NCBI GenBank assembly: GCA_947625755.1
Contig: CANQPJ010000017.1
Coordinates: forward strand, 1 to 46,607
Length of the DNA: 46,607 nucleotides
Source: an uncultured Lachnospiraceae bacterium
GTDB taxonomy: Bacteria > Bacillota > Clostridia > Lachnospirales > Lachnospiraceae
Reading direction: 5' to 3'
Numbering within the stretch: position 1 is the first letter of the stretch; each line of letters begins with the position of its first letter. Below are positions 45,001 through 46,607 of the stretch, in pieces. Both the position numbers and the translations under genes were made by a program. Under the pieces are notes generated by a model, which saw only the letters and a program-made list of their open reading frames with translations, did no database searches and was not told the DNA's origin.

Positions 45001-46563
45001 TTACATCTTTTCAATCACTTTTATTCCTAAAATTTCCATTGACCTTTTTAGTACTTCACTAGCCATCTTGCATAATACTACTCTTGCACTAACCATTTGT
45101 CTGTCATCTGAAATCACTCTGATATTATTATAAAATTTATTAACCAATGTTGATACTTCCAAAGCGTACCTAGCAACATAATATGGTTCACAATCGACTT
45201 GTGCTTTTTCCAAAACATCGGTAAATTCATCTAATTTTAGTAAAAGCATAAATTCTTCATCTTCTGTCAGTTTTCTATACAATGAAGAGTCGATATATTC
45301 CGTAATATTAGCTCTACTAATAACATTTATTAATCTAACATAACTATACTGAATATATACACTTGTATCACCATCAAAATTAATTGCTTGATCAAGTGAA
45401 AAAACAGTATCTTTTACTCTCTCTGTTTTTAGTACTCCAAACACAACCGCACTTACACCAATTGCTTCAGCTGTCCCTTCCTCAACATTTCTATTTCCAA
45501 GAGACTTTTCAGCCTTTTCAATACTAGTCTGAAAAATTTCTTTAACAATTGGAGTATGTCCCTCTCGCCCTGATATTTTTCCAAATTCGGTAGACATTCT
45601 TCCGTAACCAACATATTTCAAATTCTTTGCCCAATCATAACCTGCAATCTCCAATACCTTGAAGAAAGATTCAAAGTGATGCTTCTGCTCAATTCCAGTA
45701 ACATAAATACTCTCTGAAAAACCGTATCTTTCATATCTATCAATTGCTGCCGCCAAATCTCTAGTAGTATATAAAGATCCACCGTCGCTTCGCTGTATTA
45801 AGCACATACCCATGTTATATTCTTCAAGATCAATACATTTTGCGCCATCACTTTCAACCACTAAATTTTTATCTTCCAACATCTTAATAATAGAGCCAGT
45901 TTCATTATTGTAATATGCTTCACCACGCCAATCATCAAAGTCAATATTCAACATTTTATACATATCGTTCGCTTCTCTTAATGCTACATTTTTAAATCCA
46001 TCACACAACGACAATGCCTCTTCATCATTTTGCTCTATTTTCAAGCTCCACTCTCTCGCATCGTTTATTAATTCTTCATCTTCTCTTTCTTTTACCGCAA
46101 ACAATGCATATAATTTCTGCACATCATCAGCCGTCATCTCTTCGATATTTTTTTCATAACCATATTTTTTATAAATTGTAATAATCTTACCAAAAGGCGT
46201 TCCCATATCGCCCAAATAGTTGATACGTATAACTTTATAACCGGCATTTTCATACAGTTTTGCCAAACATTCCCCAATTACAGTAGTACATAAATGGCCA
46301 ATATGAATTTGTTTCGATAACGTTATACTAGAATAGTCAATACAAATCGTCTTTCCACATCCAGTATCCTTTTTTCCATAATTCTCGTTTCCAATGATAT
46401 TATTGCATACAAATTCAGAAATTTTTGATCTATTCAGCACTACGTTGACATAAGGTCCCACTGCTAGTACTTTTTCAACAACACCTGTAGGCTTATATTG
46501 TTCGCAAAATTCTCTCGAAATTATTGCAGGGTAAGCGTCAAATAAGAAGGTGGATGGTAACAC
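45001..46563 (-). CDS. argS: Arginine--tRNA ligase, N-terminus shortened
   Basis: A class I aminoacyl-tRNA synthetase. HIGH at residues 87-90 (SKQIHIGHLCTT), INYLGDMGTPFGK and GRMSTEFGKISGREG (in place of KMSKS) mark arginyl-tRNA synthetase; the C-terminal anticodon-binding domain is complete (YVRLINVISRAN ... EVLKRSMEILGI). The open frame starts with GTG at 46563, directly after an in-frame TAG. HIGH usually lies near residue 120-130, so the N-terminal tRNA-D-loop domain lacks roughly 35 or more residues. It could be truncated, interrupted by a stop, or begin at GTG; a complete second copy elsewhere is possible. Confidence 0.8.
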   Translation of the reverse strand: MLPSTFLFDAYPAIISREFCEQYKPTGVVEKVLAVGPYVNVVLNRSKISEFVCNNIIGNENYGKKDTGCGKTICIDYSSITLSKQIHIGHLCTTVIGECLAKLYENAGYKVIRINYLGDMGTPFGKIITIYKKYGYEKNIEEMTADDVQKLYALFAVKEREDEELINDAREWSLKIEQNDEEALSLCDGFKNVALREANDMYKMLNIDFDDWRGEAYYNNETGSIIKMLEDKNLVVESDGAKCIDLEEYNMGMCLIQRSDGGSLYTTRDLAAAIDRYERYGFSESIYVTGIEQKHHFESFFKVLEIAGYDWAKNLKYVGYGRMSTEFGKISGREGHTPIVKEIFQTSIEKAEKSLGNRNVEEGTAEAIGVSAVVFGVLKTERVKDTVFSLDQAINFDGDTSVYIQYSYVRLINVISRANITEYIDSSLYRKLTEDEEFMLLLKLDEFTDVLEKAQVDCEPYYVARYALEVSTLVNKFYNNIRVISDDRQMVSARVVLCKMASEVLKRSMEILGIKVIEKM

Positions 46564-46607
46564 CTAAATGATTTTGAGATAATTATCCAAAAACCTAAAG
46601 ACTCTAA

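Overview
The window is a low-GC chromosomal segment from a strictly anaerobic Bacillota, most probably a Lachnospiraceae member. The call rests on the AT-rich composition, strong AGGAGG-type ribosome sites, and the protein repertoire (DUF1846 protein, CBS/DRTGG pyrophosphatase, PepF, iron-sulfur flavoprotein, clostridial-type GltBD). This is inference from sequence character only; no database was searched.

Layout. 1-6,017 (minus): a type I restriction-modification operon read hsdR, hsdM, fic, hsdS (hsdS cut by the window edge) behind a small helix-turn-helix gene, next to a tRNA-Gly(GCC). 6,674-16,496: mostly housekeeping genes: a DMT transporter, a HAD phosphatase, two AEC carriers around oligoendopeptidase F, endonuclease IV, a tandem GNAT, signal peptidase I, an iron-sulfur flavoprotein and a Gfo/Idh oxidoreductase. 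16,585-17,141: a repeat array plus a double hairpin. 17,170-24,769: gltB-gltD behind a probable attenuator, preceded by the primary sigma factor gene. 24,946-28,000: a CDF metal transporter, a Cof-type phosphatase and small membrane proteins. 28,082-32,599: a heterodimeric ABC exporter, an HTH gene and a previously uncalled 48-codon unit with its own promoter and terminator. 32,713-36,407: a Cu/Zn-SOD-like protein, a DUF1846 protein and a CBS/DRTGG pyrophosphatase. 36,597-37,012: a second repeat array and double hairpin. 37,047-41,966: a Dlt-like acylation operon. 42,414-42,895: gene remnants. 42,891-46,563: a HAD phosphatase, CrcB, a GNAT and an arginyl-tRNA synthetase lacking its first residues.

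The most unusual observation is a composite non-coding element present twice, in the same orientation, about 20 kb apart. Each copy has exactly five units at exactly 74-bp spacing. Each unit is a 41-bp inverted repeat (TTACATATAT ... ATATATGTAA), and unit 5 is the same divergent variant in both copies. Beside each array lie two hairpins whose stems differ between the copies by compensatory base changes. Each element sits just 3' of an operon (gltBD; the Dlt-like operon).

The second point of interest is the Dlt-like operon. It contains an SGNH/DltD-like protein with a C-terminal region resembling ILEI/FAM3 domains, an MBOAT acyltransferase, a carrier protein and an adenylate-forming ligase that lacks obvious DltA hallmarks. 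It could acylate a surface polymer with a group other than D-alanine. The 48-codon unit upstream of the exporter and the attenuator-like gltB leader are smaller candidates.
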